64,000 bases of DNA from contig JBMNRU010000005.1 of NCBI GenBank assembly GCA_050944855.1, positions 62,001 through 126,000 of the forward strand, written 5' to 3'. A program made the translations under genes and the position numbers. Within the stretch, counting starts at the first letter, position 1. Each line of letters starts with the position of its first letter. Under the pieces are notes generated by a model. The model had not been told where the DNA came from. It searched no databases and was given only the letters and a program-made list of their open reading frames with translations. The stretch is from Lactonifactor sp050944855 (lineage in GTDB: Bacteria; Bacillota; Clostridia; Lachnospirales; Lachnospiraceae). This document shows positions 26,372 to 33,647 of this stretch, piece after piece.

Positions 26372-27156
26372 TGACGCTTGTAAAACATGAATTGCGGCAG
26401 GGCAGGATTCCGTTTTTGATATGGACAGCTTCTATCGGATTTCTGCTTGCAGTCTGCATTTTTCTGTTCCCGGAAATGAAGGGGCAGATGGAGGGTGTGA
26501 GTGATGTATTCGCCTCTATGGGTTCTTTTACCCAGGCGTTTGGCATGGATCGTCTGAATTTTGGAACACTCATCGGATTTTACGCGGTTGAGTGCGGCAA
26601 TGTTTTAGGTCTCGGGGGTGCATTTTATGCTTCTCTCTGTGCCGTGAGTATTCTCAGCAAAGAAGAAAAAGACAAAACTGCTGAATTTCTGCTGACGCAT
26701 CCTGTCAGCCGTAAAAAAATCATTACGGAAAAACTGATTGCCGTACTGCTTCAAATCACCGCTATGAATATCCTGATCTATGTGCTTTCTGTGCTTTCCA
26801 CCATCGCTGTTAGCGAGACAGTTCCCTGGAAGGAAATCAGCCTGATGAATCTGGGCTATTATCTGCTTCAGCTTGAGCTGGCAGGAATTTGTTTTGGTAT
26901 TTCGGCATTTCTTCGCAAAGGCAGTGCGGGTGTAGGACTTGGCATTGCCGTAATGATGTATTTTCTGAATCTGATCGCAAACATTGCGGATGCTGCTGAG
27001 TTTCTCAAATACATAACACCGTTCGGATATTGTGAGGGCGCCGACATTGTGGCAAATGGCAGACTGGACGGAGCAATGGTAGCCGTTGGTTTGGCCATAG
27101 GAATTGTCGGAATCATCATCGCTTATCTAAAATACACAAAAAAAGATATACGTTAA
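26368..27156 (+). CDS. ABC-2 type exporter permease
   Basis: 262 residues with six hydrophobic segments, arranged as in ABC-2 permeases. A long first loop contains MEGVSDVFASMGSFTQAF, and the conserved cytoplasmic stretch SILSKEEKDKTAEFLLTHPVSRKKI follows, which is the coupling region of this family. The start overlaps the ATPase stop (ATGA). No terminator is clear after the stop. Confidence 0.9.
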   Translation: MMTLVKHELRQGRIPFLIWTASIGFLLAVCIFLFPEMKGQMEGVSDVFASMGSFTQAFGMDRLNFGTLIGFYAVECGNVLGLGGAFYASLCAVSILSKEEKDKTAEFLLTHPVSRKKIITEKLIAVLLQITAMNILIYVLSVLSTIAVSETVPWKEISLMNLGYYLLQLELAGICFGISAFLRKGSAGVGLGIAVMMYFLNLIANIADAAEFLKYITPFGYCEGADIVANGRLDGAMVAVGLAIGIVGIIIAYLKYTKKDIR

Positions 27157-27241
27157 AAGTAATGGTAAAGTTTGTAAAGATGGATCTCAAAACAAAAATC
27201 AAGGAATTGTTTGAATTTGCGGAAGATGAGGAAAAGCGATT

Positions 27242-27460
27242 ATGAGAAAATGTTTAAGATGTAATGTGGAAATGATGGAAGATTTAGATGTTAAAGTTGA
27301 GGGCGGAGCTTATGGACTTAAAGTTACACAACAAGGAGTGTTTAAAGATAGTTTAGGAAAGTTCAAATGTGCAGTGTGTCCAGAATGTGGCTATACGGAG
27401 ACTTATATTCAGGATACTTCTAAAATAAAAAAATTAGTATTAAATAAAAAAGAAAAGTAA
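27242..27460 (+). CDS. Small zinc-ribbon-like protein
   Basis: 72 residues. Two cysteine pairs, CLRC at residues 4-7 and CPEC near residue 48 (with CAVCPEC), frame a short beta region (VKVEGGAYGLKVTQQG). This arrangement resembles small Clostridia proteins annotated as nucleic-acid-binding zinc ribbons. The function is unknown. GAGGA lies about 10 nt upstream. A 27-codon upstream frame overlaps its start by 4 bp but lacks a ribosome site. Confidence 0.62.
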   Translation: MRKCLRCNVEMMEDLDVKVEGGAYGLKVTQQGVFKDSLGKFKCAVCPECGYTETYIQDTSKIKKLVLNKKEK

Positions 27461-27523
27461 TACAAATTAAAATTGACCGAGCTCTTTAGAGTGAGGGATG
27501 CTTCTTGAAGGATAGTTCAAGAA

Positions 27524-27662
27524 GATGGAGCAACAGAAATGGTCAAACAAATATTTCTGGTTAACAAATACAAGTCCAGTGTAAGCTTTTCGTCAGATAG
27601 ATTCTAAACTTAAAGAAGTTCTAGCTGACCGGTACAAGTTTTGGGCAACCTTTTCATCGGAT
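27524..27662. repeat. Interspersed hairpin repeat, locus B
   Basis: The leader block at 27524-27560 matches locus A at 36 of 37 bases. A full hairpin unit follows at 27569-27629, then a degenerate partial unit from 27633. A separate perfect inverted repeat (CTTCTTGAA with TTCAAGAAG) lies just upstream at about 27501-27524. The whole 325-bp gap between genes here holds only these repeats. Confidence 0.78.
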
Positions 27663-27785
27663 AATTTCAAATTTAAGTAACTTTTTTCAGTCTGATTCAG
27701 CATTCCTTGTTACCTCGGCAAATTGAAAAAGCAGAGCTATGGAGAATGCTTTTAGAGCGTCAATGAATTTTGGAGGAGGAAAATC

Positions 27786-28196
27786 ATGTGGAAATGCCCT
27801 AAATGCGGAAGGACATTTAAGAGAACGGAACAAAGCCATTACTGTACCGACAAACCTAAAACGATTGATGAATATATTGCTTCTCAGGATTTGTCGAAAC
27901 AGGGTGATCTATGCATGATCCGAGAAGTTTTGCGACAGGCATTACCGGAAGCAGAGGAACGTATTTCCTGGAGTATGCCTACTTACTGGAAAGGGCACAA
28001 TATTCTGCATTTTGCAGCTTCCAAAAGTCATATAGGGTTGTATCCCGGATCGGAAGCGGTAGCAGAATTTGCAGTAGACTTGAAAGATTACAAAACAGAT
28101 AAAGGTACTATTAGGATTCCTTACGGCAGTGTAGATACCGCTCTGATCGCAAAAATTGCAAAGTGGTGTTGGGAGAACGGAAGCCATGATTTTTGA
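27786..28196 (+). CDS. DUF1801 (YdhG-like) protein with N-terminal zinc finger
   Basis: 136 residues. The N-terminus MWKCPKCGRTF...HYC can hold a zinc ion. The remainder is a DUF1801 domain (IDEYIASQ, IREVLRQALPEAEERISWSMPTYWKGHNILHF, IGLYPGSEAVAEF, IPY). DUF1801 proteins are small cytosolic proteins; some relatives in Bacillus were linked to iron handling. The fusion with a zinc finger is a recurring variant in Clostridia. The start follows GGAGGAGG. Confidence 0.83.
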   Translation: MWKCPKCGRTFKRTEQSHYCTDKPKTIDEYIASQDLSKQGDLCMIREVLRQALPEAEERISWSMPTYWKGHNILHFAASKSHIGLYPGSEAVAEFAVDLKDYKTDKGTIRIPYGSVDTALIAKIAKWCWENGSHDF

Positions 28197-28294
28197 TACT
28201 AAGTATTGAAAATGATCGTACTTGTGTCATACCTCGAACGGTCATATAATGAAAGCAGTTTCAAAATATGACTTAATTTAAGGAGGATATGAGT

Positions 28295-28696
28295 ATGACA
28301 AACATTGAAAAAGTAAATCAATTCCTGGACGAAGCGAAAACATTTTATTTCCTGACGACGGACGGAGATAAGCCAAAAGGACGCCCGTTCGGCTTTCACC
28401 TGCTGGATGGAGACAAGTTGTATTTCGGATGTGGTACATTTAAAAATGTTTTTGCGCAGCTGATGAAGAATCCGAATGTCGAGGTTCTGGCGGTTCACGG
28501 AGATGAGTTCATGCGTTACGATGGAACGGTAAAAATCGTGAAAGACGCCGTTCTTCTGGATAAGGTACGTGCTGCTATGCCGCAGATTATGAGCTTGTAT
28601 GATAAAAACGGCTGGGAGATGGGAATGTTCTATCTGGAAAATGGTCATGCAGAAATTCGCGGAATAATGAATCTGAAAGAAGAATTTGATGTATAA
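28295..28696 (+). CDS. Pyridoxamine 5'-phosphate oxidase-like flavin-binding protein
   Basis: 133 residues with the split-barrel FMN-binding fold pattern: AKTFYFLTTDGDKPKGRPFGF, KLYFGCGTFKNVFAQLMKNP, VEVLAVHGDEFMRYDGTVKIV. Small proteins like this usually bind FMN or F420 rather than acting as true PdxH. ATG at 28295 is 8 nt after AGGAGG, and the ATG at 28289 is only 2 nt from it. It is followed immediately by HxlR-regulator debris, and HxlR proteins often control such genes. Confidence 0.85.
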   Translation: MTNIEKVNQFLDEAKTFYFLTTDGDKPKGRPFGFHLLDGDKLYFGCGTFKNVFAQLMKNPNVEVLAVHGDEFMRYDGTVKIVKDAVLLDKVRAAMPQIMSLYDKNGWEMGMFYLENGHAEIRGIMNLKEEFDV

Positions 28697-28742
28697 GAGA
28701 TAACGTGCGACTCTGTCTGTACAGTTGAACACTTTGGTGGGT

Positions 28743-28902
28743 CATAGACTGGTGGAGCGAAAACAATATGATACCGTTTCATCGAGGGTAGAGTATTCTT
28801 TAACAGATATAGGCAGGAAATTTCATCCCGTAATAGAAGCATTATAGGACTGGGACAGGAGTATATTGACTTTCTACAGACAAATATTCGTGAAAGACCG
28901 TG
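28743..28902 (+). pseudogene. Decayed HxlR-family regulator, C-terminal half
   Basis: The frame from 28743 reads HRLVERKQYDTVSSRVEYSL and TDIGRKFHPVIEAL, the wing and last helix of HxlR winged-helix repressors. It then meets an in-frame TAG. The expected continuation (GQEYIDFLQTNIRER) appears in another frame, so at least one stop and one frameshift have occurred. The N-terminal DNA-binding helices are missing, apart from a possible scrap upstream. It lies 46 bp after the flavin-binding protein gene. Confidence 0.7.
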
Positions 28903-28921
28903 TGTTAAGATACTTTATAGG
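28890..28921. repeat. 32-bp direct repeat, copy 2 of 2
   Basis: Identical to 24029-24060. It overlaps the end of the HxlR remnant and leads into repeat locus C. Confidence 0.85.
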
Positions 28922-28972
28922 AATTATTACAGAATATGGAATAGACTGGGCGGAAAGCGAGAAATGTTTTTT

Positions 28973-29051
28973 GTCAGATAGATACTGAACTTGAAAGAGT
29001 TCTAGCTGACCGGTACAAGTTTTTGGCAACTTTTTCATCGGATAATTTTTA
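28973..29051. repeat. Interspersed hairpin repeat, locus C
   Basis: A hairpin core (GTCAGATAGA to TCTAGCTGAC, 28973-29010) is followed by the partial unit seen at locus B (CGGTACAAGTTTT, then TTTTCATCGGATAATTT). The upstream third of the unit is missing. It abuts the ribosome site of the next acetyltransferase. Confidence 0.75.
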
Positions 29052-29068
29052 ATTTGCGGGAGGGTCAT

Positions 29069-29509
29069 ATGAAATTAGCCACAAAGTTTTTTAATGAATT
29101 AACTACTATTGAATTATATGAGTTACTGAAAGCAAGGGCAGAAATATTTGTGGTAGAACAAAACTGCGTATATCAGGATCTGGATGATAAGGACTATGAC
29201 AGTTTACATGTTTTTTATGAGGAATCTGGAAAAGTAGTGGCCTATCTGAGAGCATTTTTGAAAGAAAAGGATATTGTGCAGGTTGGTCGTGTCCTTACGA
29301 TCACGCATGGAAACGGTTTGGGCGGAAAGCTATTAAAAGCAGGAATAGAGTGTATTAAAAATAAATATTGCCCTCGTAAAATTTTTATAGAAGCCCAAAG
29401 TTACGCTGTTGGATACTATGAAAGGGAGGGCTTTCAAGTTTGCTCAGAAGAGTTTTTAGAAGATGGAATACCACATGTTCAAATGGAATTGGTTTTGATT
29501 TTGAGCTGA
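29069..29509 (+). CDS. GNAT family N-acetyltransferase (ElaA-like)
   Basis: 146 residues. ElaA-type signature: ELTTIELYELLKARAEIFVVEQNCVYQDLDDKD at the start, VVAYLRAF, VGRVLT and NGLGGKLLKAGIE for acetyl-CoA binding, then FIEAQSYAVGYYEREGF. The substrate is unknown. The start at 29069 follows GGGAGG. The last codons (LVLILS) run into an aldo/keto reductase remnant read in another frame, so the natural C-terminus may have been replaced at the junction. Confidence 0.88.
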   Translation: MKLATKFFNELTTIELYELLKARAEIFVVEQNCVYQDLDDKDYDSLHVFYEESGKVVAYLRAFLKEKDIVQVGRVLTITHGNGLGGKLLKAGIECIKNKYCPRKIFIEAQSYAVGYYEREGFQVCSEEFLEDGIPHVQMELVLILS

Positions 29510-29598
29510 CAGAGAAAGAGATGGAACAGTTAAAAACATTGGACGAAAACAAGTCAATGTGGGCAGAATATGATGATCCAATGATTGTAAAGTATGCG
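29488..29598 (+). pseudogene. Aldo/keto reductase C-terminal fragment
   Basis: In the +1 frame relative to the acetyltransferase, bases 29488-29598 read IGFDFELTEKEMEQLKTLDE and then NKSMWAEYDDPMIVKYAMKE. This is the last helix region of bacterial aldo/keto reductases, where NKS...DP is typical. About 37 codons of a 280-residue enzyme remain, with no start, barrel or catalytic Tyr. Confidence 0.65.
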
Positions 29599-29691
29599 AT
29601 GAAAGAGGTCCAACTGACCGACATAAGCATGGCGAGGTATAAAATATAAAAATTGGGTCATACTCCAAAATGTAAAGGAGGATGACCTTTT

Positions 29692-29904
29692 ATGTCAAAG
29701 AAAAAAGATAAAAAAATTAATTTGCATGAGCTTACTCCGGAGGAACAGCTAAAATATGAAATTGCGGGGGAACTGGGCCTCTTAGATAAAGTTTTGGATT
29801 CTGGGTGGCGCAGTCTGACAGCCAAAGAAACCGGACGGATCGGCGGTTTGGTTACAAAGCGGAAGCGGGAAATGCAAAATCGGGAACATAATGAAATACA
29901 GTAA
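29692..29904 (+). CDS. Small acid-soluble spore protein, alpha/beta type
   Basis: 70 residues. The conserved core is LKYEIAGELGLLDKVLDSGW (containing the GPR protease cleavage region EIA) followed by SLTAKETGRIGG. SASPs coat spore DNA into an A-like form that resists UV and heat, and are degraded at germination. In model species transcription is forespore-specific under SigG. A standard GGAGGATG-type site lies upstream and its own terminator follows. Confidence 0.88.
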   Translation: MSKKKDKKINLHELTPEEQLKYEIAGELGLLDKVLDSGWRSLTAKETGRIGGLVTKRKREMQNREHNEIQ

Positions 29905-29908
29905 TATG

Positions 29909-29967
29909 CTCCCTTTCAGATATTGGGTGGAAGATCAGACCACCTGATGCCTGGAAGGGAGTTTTTT
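29909..29967 (+). terminator. Terminator of the SASP gene
   Basis: Arms CTCCCTT and AAGGGAG, with an inner GGTGG/CCACC pairing, precede six T residues. Confidence 0.85.
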
Positions 29968-30008
29968 GTGATTTTCTCAGACAGAAGTGAAAGAATTTTA
30001 ACTTTCTC

Positions 30009-30037
30009 TTGTCATATGGGAAAAAGTGTGGTAGTAT
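30009..30037 (+). promoter_or_regulatory. Promoter of the cobalamin riboswitch transcript
   Basis: TTGTCA (30009-30014), a 17-bp spacer and TAGTAT (30032-30037). The start would fall near 30044, just before the riboswitch. Confidence 0.65.
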
Positions 30038-30047
30038 GTACTTGTAT

Positions 30048-30240
30048 AATTCCATAGAGCAAATTAAGTGCATCAATACTGTACACAGTTTAGATGAAAA
30101 GGGAATTTGGGTGAGAATCCCAGGCGATCCGGTCACTGTAATTGAGGAGCGATACTTCGATGTCCCATTGTATGAGAATATGAGAAGGGGAAGTATGGTG
30201 ATGATTCATAAGTCAGGAAACCTGCTTAATTTGGTAAGGT
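30048..30240 (+). promoter_or_regulatory. Cobalamin riboswitch aptamer
   Basis: The core motifs occur in the right order: AGGGAA then GGGTGAGAATCCC (30085-30120 region), GGCGATCCGGTCACTGTAAT, a peripheral CCATTGTATGAG...AAGGGG stretch, and the B12-box-like end GATGATTCATAAGTCAGGAAACCTGC near 30200-30232 (quoted in parts). Cobalamin riboswitches bind B12 coenzymes and repress B12 uptake or B12-dependent genes. No protein gene follows; the next element is an intrinsic terminator and then a structured RNA. An apparent 77-codon frame over this stretch is a coincidence. Confidence 0.85.
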
Positions 30241-30295
30241 AGAACTTCCGTGTAAAGTTTGAATCCCAGTCATAATAACCGCAAATTATGATCGA

Positions 30296-30328
30296 GTGTC
30301 TGCTTTCCGTAGGAAGTGGACATTTTTT
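30296..30328 (+). terminator. Riboswitch expression-platform terminator
   Basis: TGTC-TG-CTTTCC pairs with GGAAG-TG-GACA around a 3-nt loop, followed by TTTTTT. ACTTCC at about 30244-30249 can compete for the GGAAGT arm, which would form an antiterminator. Confidence 0.7.
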
Positions 30329-30344
30329 CTTGGTCAGAAATCGA

Positions 30345-30607
30345 ACCGTAAAAATGTCCCGCGAGGAAGAGCCTAAACGACACTTTCTTATGGAATCCCC
30401 GATTTATTCGGTGCCTGAATGGAAATTATGCAAATCCACAGTGGTGGGTTGATTAACGGCAGGTTGGATACCCTGGTCTATATAAAACTTACGCTTTGCT
30501 GTCTCTTGAACGCTTCTCCGCAACAAGCTTCTTGAGGCTAATCCTCCGCAAAGCAGATATAAGTTTAGGATCGTGATGCGGACCAGGGGAGCCCGCCTAT
30601 TTTTTTG
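30345..30607 (+). ncRNA. Large structured RNA, possibly raiA-motif-like
   Basis: About 260 nt without a credible protein frame. A long 3' domain is closed by GGCAGG...ACCCTGGTC (about 30458-30478) with GACCAGGGGAGCCCGCC (30581-30597) and followed by a run of seven T. Inside are nested stems AAACTTA/TAAGTTT and CTTTGC/GCAAAG. The 5' domain contains purine-rich, unpaired-looking blocks (GAGGAAGAGCCTAAACGACA) and GTGGGTTGATTAACGGC, the kind of non-helical conservation found in large clostridial ncRNAs. The raiA-motif suggestion rests on size, style and vague sequence memory, so the class is uncertain although the structure is clear. Confidence 0.55.
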
Positions 30608-30616
30608 CCCTTTTCC

Positions 30617-30645
30617 TTGACAAATTTTTAAAATCCTACTATCAT
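30617..30645 (+). promoter_or_regulatory. Promoter of the valS T-box transcript
   Basis: A perfect TTGACA (30617-30622), a 17-bp spacer and TATCAT (30640-30645). Confidence 0.85.
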
Positions 30646-30651
30646 TAAGGA

Positions 30652-30952
30652 CATGAAAAAGGTGATGAGAAAGAGGAGTACGGTATACGCGCCGCCAGAG
30701 AGGAAGATTCGCAGGCTGTAAGGTTTTCCCGGAAGGTGATATCGGAAGGTAGCTTTTGAACCGGAGGACTGAGGGATTTGGTAGTGGTGCCGTAAGGCAG
30801 ATGTTTGCGCCGGATAAGTAGGTCTTCCCGTCTTGTCCGCGTTATCGGACATAGAGATTGCAGAAGTATGTTTGAGAGAATTTTCTGCAGAATAAAGGTG
30901 GTACCGCGAGAATGTCGCCCTTTACAACATCCGTTGTAAAGGGCGTTTGTTT
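30652..30952 (+). promoter_or_regulatory. T-box leader controlling valS
   Basis: The universal T-box AAGGTGGTACCGCG is at 30895-30908, followed by a strong intrinsic terminator (GCCCTTTACAAC 30917-30928 with GTTGTAAAGGGC 30933-30944 and a T-rich tail). An AGAGGAGTACGG segment lies in stem I. A GUA triplet at 30749-30751 is placed where the specifier is expected and would match valine, in agreement with the gene. Uncharged tRNA-Val binding would favour the antiterminator and switch valS on. Confidence 0.92.
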
Positions 30953-30974
30953 ACCTAAAAACAGGAGGAAAAAG

Positions 30975-33617
30975 ATGAGCAAAGAATTAGCAAAAACCTA
31001 TGATCCAAAGGGTCTGGAAGACCGCATCTATCAGAAATGGCTGGATAATCATTATTTTCATGCAAAGGTAAATCCGGATAAAAAACCATTTACCATTGTT
31101 ATGCCGCCGCCAAACGTAACGGGACAGCTGCATATGGGTCATGCTCTGGATAATACCATGCAGGATATTCTAATTCGATTTAAGAGAATGCAGGGCTATG
31201 AAGCACTGTGGCAGCCAGGTACTGATCACGCAGCGATTGCAACGGAAGTTAAAGTAATTGAGATGCTGAAGGAAAAAGGCATTGATAAGGATGAGATCGG
31301 CCGGGAAGAATTCCTGAAATACTGCTGGGAATGGAAAGAAGAATACGGCGGACGTATCATCAATCAGCTGAAGAAACTGGGTTCTTCCGCTGACTGGGAC
31401 AGAGAACGTTTTACCATGGATGAGGGCTGCTCTAAGGCAGTTGAAGAAGTATTTATCAAATTATATGAAAAAGGATATATTTACAAGGGCTCCCGTATCA
31501 TTAACTGGTGTCCGGTATGTCAGACCTCTATCTCTGATGCGGAGGTTGAACACAGCGAGCAGGCAGGTCATTTCTGGCATATTAAGTATCCGATCGTAGG
31601 AAGCGATGAATTTATTGAAGTTGCTACTACCAGACCGGAAACCATGCTGGGCGATACTGCGGTAGCTGTTAATCCGGAAGATGAGCGTTATACACATCTG
31701 ATCGGCAAGATGCTGAAACTGCCTCTGACCGATCGTGAGATCCCGGTGATCGCAGATGAGTACGTAGATAAAGAATTCGGTACAGGATGTGTTAAGATCA
31801 CTCCAGCACACGACCCTAACGACTTTGAAGTGGGAAGACGTCATGATCTGGAAGAAATCAATATCATGAACGATGATGCTACCATCAATGAAAAAGGCGG
31901 CAAATATGCAGGCATGGATCGTTACGAAGCAAGAGAGGCCATCGTAGCCGATCTGAAGGAATTGGGTCTTCTGGTTAAAGTAGAGGAACACGTACACAAC
32001 GTAGGTACTCATGACCGCTGCAAAACAACCGTTGAGCCAATGATTAAGCCTCAGTGGTTTGTGAAGATGGGTGAGATGGCGAAGGCTGCCATTCAGACTT
32101 TAGAGGATGGAAATCTGGTATTTGTTCCGGATCGTTTTGATAAAACGTATCTTCACTGGCTGGAAAATATCCGTGACTGGTGTATTTCCCGTCAGTTATG
32201 GTGGGGACACCGAATTCCGGCATATTATTGTGATGAATGTGGAGAAACCGTTGTTTCCCGCGGCGTTCCGGAAAAATGTCCGAAGTGTGGATGTGTACAC
32301 CTGACCCAGGATGAGGACACCCTGGATACCTGGTTTAGTTCTGCCCTTTGGCCGTTTTCTACCCTGGGCTGGCCGGAGCAGACCGAGGATTTGGAATATT
32401 TTTATCCCACCGATGTATTGGTAACCGGATATGATATTATTTTCTTCTGGGTTATCCGTATGGTATTTTCTGGTTTAGAGCAGACCGGTAACACACCGTT
32501 CCATCACGTGTTGATCCATGGCCTGGTAAGAGATTCGCAGGGACGCAAAATGAGCAAATCTCTTGGAAACGGCATTGATCCGCTGGAAGTGGTAGATCAG
32601 TATGGTGCAGATGCGCTGCGTCTGACTCTGATTACAGGCAACGCGCCAGGCAATGATATGCGTTTTTACTGGGAAAGAGTAGAGGCAAGCCGTAATTTTG
32701 CAAACAAGGTATGGAATGCGTCCCGCTTTATTATGATGAATCTGGAAAAAGCAGAAGTTCCGGAGAAGATGGATGCGGATCAGCTGACGCTGGCAGACAA
32801 ATGGATTTTATCCAAAGTGAATTCGCTGGCACAGATCGTAACAGAAAATCTGGATAAGTATGAATTGGGAATCGCCGTACAGAAGGTATATGATTTTATC
32901 TGGGAAGAGTTCTGTGATTGGTATATCGAAATGGTGAAACCAAGACTGTACAACGATGAGGATACTACAAAAGCGGCAGCTTTATGGACGTTAAAAACTG
33001 TATTATCCAATGCATTAAAATTATTGCATCCGTATATGCCGTTTATCACAGAGGAGATTTACTGTACGTTGCAGCCGCAGGAAGAGTCCATTATGATTTC
33101 CTCCTGGCCGGTATATACAGAAGAGAGAGACTTTGCCGAGGAGGAATACGCAGTTGAACTGATTAAAGAAGCAGTTCGGGGAATCCGTAACGTACGTACG
33201 GATATGAATGTGCCGCCCAGCAAAAAAGCAAAAGTATATGTGGTAACTGAGGATAAAAAGATCGGGGAAATTTTTAGCAGCAGTAAAGTATTCTTTGCAA
33301 CCCTGGGCTATGCAAGCGAGGTATTTGTGCAGCAGGATAGGAGTGGAATTGATGAAGATGCCGTATCGGCAGTGATTCAGAACGCAGTTATCTATATGCC
33401 GTTTGCAGAACTGGTGGACGTTGAGAAGGAAAAAGAACGTCTGCAGAAGGAAGAAGAACGGCTGATGAAAGAACTTGCCCGCGTCAATGGTATGCTGAGC
33501 AATGAGAAATTTATTGCGAAAGCGCCTGCGGCTAAGATCCAGGAAGAAAAGGATAAGCTGGAGAAGTATACACAGATGATGGAGCAGGTAAAAGAAAGAC
33601 TGGCACAGCTGAAGTGA
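30975..33617 (+). CDS. valS: Valyl-tRNA synthetase
   Basis: 880 residues. Class I synthetase that charges tRNA-Val, with CP1 editing of threonyl-tRNA. HIGH motif HMGH at 53-56 (PPNVTGQLHMGH), zinc-type cysteines CDECGE...CPKCGC, KMSKS motif in GRKMSKSLGNGID, anticodon-binding domain and the C-terminal coiled-coil arm (EKEKERLQKEEERLMKELAR) specific to ValRS. The start at 30975 follows AGGAGG; the frame continues upstream through the T-box terminator but is not coding there. Regulated by the T-box leader. Confidence 0.98.
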   Translation: MSKELAKTYDPKGLEDRIYQKWLDNHYFHAKVNPDKKPFTIVMPPPNVTGQLHMGHALDNTMQDILIRFKRMQGYEALWQPGTDHAAIATEVKVIEMLKEKGIDKDEIGREEFLKYCWEWKEEYGGRIINQLKKLGSSADWDRERFTMDEGCSKAVEEVFIKLYEKGYIYKGSRIINWCPVCQTSISDAEVEHSEQAGHFWHIKYPIVGSDEFIEVATTRPETMLGDTAVAVNPEDERYTHLIGKMLKLPLTDREIPVIADEYVDKEFGTGCVKITPAHDPNDFEVGRRHDLEEINIMNDDATINEKGGKYAGMDRYEAREAIVADLKELGLLVKVEEHVHNVGTHDRCKTTVEPMIKPQWFVKMGEMAKAAIQTLEDGNLVFVPDRFDKTYLHWLENIRDWCISRQLWWGHRIPAYYCDECGETVVSRGVPEKCPKCGCVHLTQDEDTLDTWFSSALWPFSTLGWPEQTEDLEYFYPTDVLVTGYDIIFFWVIRMVFSGLEQTGNTPFHHVLIHGLVRDSQGRKMSKSLGNGIDPLEVVDQYGADALRLTLITGNAPGNDMRFYWERVEASRNFANKVWNASRFIMMNLEKAEVPEKMDADQLTLADKWILSKVNSLAQIVTENLDKYELGIAVQKVYDFIWEEFCDWYIEMVKPRLYNDEDTTKAAALWTLKTVLSNALKLLHPYMPFITEEIYCTLQPQEESIMISSWPVYTEERDFAEEEYAVELIKEAVRGIRNVRTDMNVPPSKKAKVYVVTEDKKIGEIFSSSKVFFATLGYASEVFVQQDRSGIDEDAVSAVIQNAVIYMPFAELVDVEKEKERLQKEEERLMKELARVNGMLSNEKFIAKAPAAKIQEEKDKLEKYTQMMEQVKERLAQLK

Positions 33618-33647
33618 TGGCAAAGCAGCCATTAGAGGAGTATTTAT

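Noticed and set aside
27162..27245. 27-codon frame (MVKFVKMDLKTKI...) overlapping the zinc-ribbon gene start
   Set aside because: No ribosome site, very short and no recognisable motif. It could be a leader or remnant, but support is too thin.
30009..30242. 77-codon open frame (MSYGKKCGSM...) before valS
   Set aside because: It coincides with the cobalamin aptamer and its promoter. It has no ribosome site and its peptide has no family pattern.
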